A DNA stretch of 5,190 nt, from contig JAPOYQ010000890.1 in assembly GCA_026706505.1 (NCBI GenBank), positions 1 to 5,190 on the forward strand, in the 5' to 3' direction. The position numbers were made by a program, and so were the translations under genes. This DNA comes from Gemmatimonadota bacterium (GTDB lineage: Bacteria > Latescibacterota > UBA2968 > UBA8231). A model generated the notes under the pieces. That model searched no databases. It was not told the origin of the DNA and saw only the letters and a list, made by a program, of their open reading frames with translations. How positions within the stretch are numbered: position 1 is the stretch's first letter; each line of letters opens with the position of its first letter. Positions 4,019 to 5,190 of this stretch are shown here, in pieces.

Positions 4019-4861
4019 ATGCGTCCACGGCCTTCCGACCCTTTCTTCGCGCTCGTCCAAAAGGCACGTGACTCTTCCGGCGATATCGACCTCGCCCGCG
4101 GCGCCTTGCTCATCGCCCTGCAAGCGTATCCCGACCTCAATATCGAGCACTACCTGCGGCAACTCGACGCGCTCAGCGAGGACTTTCGCACCCGCTATGC
4201 CGCAGCCGATTCCCTATCCGCCTCTCTAGCTAACCTGAGCCAATACGTGTTCGATGACCTCGGCTTCCGCGGCAACCAAGCCCACTACGACGATCCCCGC
4301 AACAGCTATCTCAACGAGGTCCTCGACCGCCGCCTCGGCATTCCCATCACCCTGGCGGTCGTCTATCTAGAACTGGGCAAGCGGCTGTCCTTTCCCCTCG
4401 CAGGAGTCAATTTTCCGCATCACTTCCTCGTGCGCAGCACCCAAGGCGACGAGCCGCTCTTCGTCGATCCCTTTGCCGACGGCGCTTTTGTCGATGGCAA
4501 GTCCATGGGCGAGCCGCTAGGCGTCGTTGAGGGAGGCCGGCTCGAATTGGCCCCTGAGTTCATCGAGCCGGCCTCGTCGCTGCACATATTGGCGCGCATG
4601 CTCCGCAACCTCAAACGCCTCCACTTCCAAGCCCGCGAGTTTTCCACCGCCATCCACTGGGCCGAGAAAATCGCGTATCTACAGCCAGACGAAGCCGAAA
4701 ACTACCGCGACCTCGGCTTCCTCTATCACCACACCGGCGAGTACCTCAAGGCCATTGAGGCCTTCAGCGAGTACCTTCGCCAAGCCGGCGATGCCTCGGA
4801 CACCCCCACCATCGAGCACAACATCCGCGTTCTTGCCAATCGCCTGATTCCACTCAACTGA
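4019..4861 (+). CDS. SirB1-family transglutaminase-like protein with C-terminal TPR
   Basis: This 280-residue protein has the architecture of SirB1 (YchA)-like proteins: a transglutaminase-like core and then tetratricopeptide-type helices. Family motifs are G-A-L-L-I-A-L-Q-A-Y-P-D-L (28-40), L-G-F-R-G-N (81-86), the long Y-D-D-P-R-N-S-Y-L-N-E-V-L signature from 90, R-R-L-G-I-P-I-T-L-A (104-113), G-V-N-F-P-H-H-F-L-V-R (129-139), V-D-P-F (149-152) and L-A-R-M-L-R-N-L-K (191-199). Helical repeats cover about 205-260. The protein has no cysteine, so it cannot be a cysteine transglutaminase or protease. Its function is unknown; binding or scaffolding is possible. The start ATG 4019 is preferred over an upstream TTG at 3977, which lies inside the desaturase gene. 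No clear Shine-Dalgarno is seen, so it probably relies on read-through from the desaturase 17 bases upstream. Confidence 0.88.
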   Translation: MRPRPSDPFFALVQKARDSSGDIDLARGALLIALQAYPDLNIEHYLRQLDALSEDFRTRYAAADSLSASLANLSQYVFDDLGFRGNQAHYDDPRNSYLNEVLDRRLGIPITLAVVYLELGKRLSFPLAGVNFPHHFLVRSTQGDEPLFVDPFADGAFVDGKSMGEPLGVVEGGRLELAPEFIEPASSLHILARMLRNLKRLHFQAREFSTAIHWAEKIAYLQPDEAENYRDLGFLYHHTGEYLKAIEAFSEYLRQAGDASDTPTIEHNIRVLANRLIPLN

Positions 4862-5190
4862 TCTGGTCCGCTTCGCGCTCCGCCGGGCTGATGTCTTCTT
4901 TGGCCGTCAGCCAGCGCATAACCTCTCCTAGGCGCGGCGGCTTGCCCGTCATCAAAATGCCGATGCGGAAGACCTTGCCTGCCCCCTGCACTGCGAAGTA
5001 GATGGACAAAAGGAGCAGCACTGTGGTCGCCAAATACTCCCACAGCAGCGGTGAGCCAGCGGCCCGATTCATCATGACAAAAGGGGTAAAGAGCGGAATG
5101 TAGGACATAACCCGCGCCAAGGTGCCGTTGGGGTCTTGAGTGATGGGTATCATGGTGAGCAACGGCACGATCAGCGGTACGAGGAGTGGC
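4854..5190 (-). CDS. C-terminal part of an ABC-2 type transporter permease (NatB-like), cut by the window end
   Basis: The minus-strand frame is open from the window end to a TGA at 4856-4854, giving 111 visible residues that start P-L-L-V-P-L-I-V-P. The start lies outside. Visible features are a hydrophobic segment running into M-I-P-I, a loop with Y-I-P-L-F-T-P-F-V-M-M-N-R, a second membrane helix (W-E-Y-L-A-T-T-V-L-L-L-L-S-I-Y-F-A), and a cytoplasmic tail with Y/F-R-I-G-I-L-M-x-G-K-x-P-x-L-x-E-x-x-R-W-L. That tail pattern is characteristic of the ABC-2 permease/NatB group, which forms the membrane part of Na+ or drug/polymer efflux ABC transporters; the substrate is unknown. The ATPase partner is presumably beyond the right edge. 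Its end overlaps the SirB1-like gene by eight bases, tail to tail. Confidence 0.85.
   Translation of the reverse strand, partial: PLLVPLIVPLLTMIPITQDPNGTLARVMSYIPLFTPFVMMNRAAGSPLLWEYLATTVLLLLSIYFAVQGAGKVFRIGILMTGKPPRLGEVMRWLTAKEDISPAEREADQIS

Overview
The window reads as a chromosomal segment from an uncultured, probably Gram-negative-type bacterium with moderately high GC genes (my estimate is near 58-60%). It carries bacterial microcompartment (BMC) vertex genes, a PspA stress operon, a plant-type soluble acyl-ACP desaturase, a SirB1-family protein and an ABC-2 permease. Three pentamer genes in one BMC locus are known from Planctomycetes/Verrucomicrobia-type and some other BMC loci. That makes a PVC, Latescibacterota or Poribacteria-like host plausible, but nothing here fixes the phylum.

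Left end (1-888, + strand): the last 23 codons of an unrecognised gene are followed by three consecutive EutN/CcmL-type BMC pentamer genes. Each junction is a 4-base GTGA or ATGA stop/start overlap. No hexamer shell protein or core enzyme is visible, so the cargo cannot be read from this window.

Middle (885-2752, - strand): read right to left, there is a tandem pair of palindromes that looks like an enhancer, a good sigma-54 promoter, a 65-residue stand-alone Fis-type helix-turn-helix protein, PspA, and a four-helix membrane protein. The three genes are tightly spaced and look like one envelope-stress operon. Downstream on the same strand, a separate sigma-70-type promoter with two copies of an operator-like palindrome precedes a 97-residue protein of unknown function. 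That gene ends tail to tail with the last BMC gene.

Right part (2753-5190): an AT-rich, repeat-bearing intergenic region precedes the acyl-ACP desaturase, which has all six diiron ligands. A cysteine-free SirB1-family transglutaminase-like/TPR protein follows after 17 bases. The C-terminal part of a NatB-like ABC-2 permease enters from the right end on the minus strand, overlapping the SirB1 gene end by 8 bases.

The most interesting material is regulatory: the sigma-54/enhancer layout in front of a psp operon that begins with a detached Fis domain, and the paired-operator promoter at 1243-1295. The desaturase is also notable for its plant-like sequence and a pocket substitution that may change chain-length preference.
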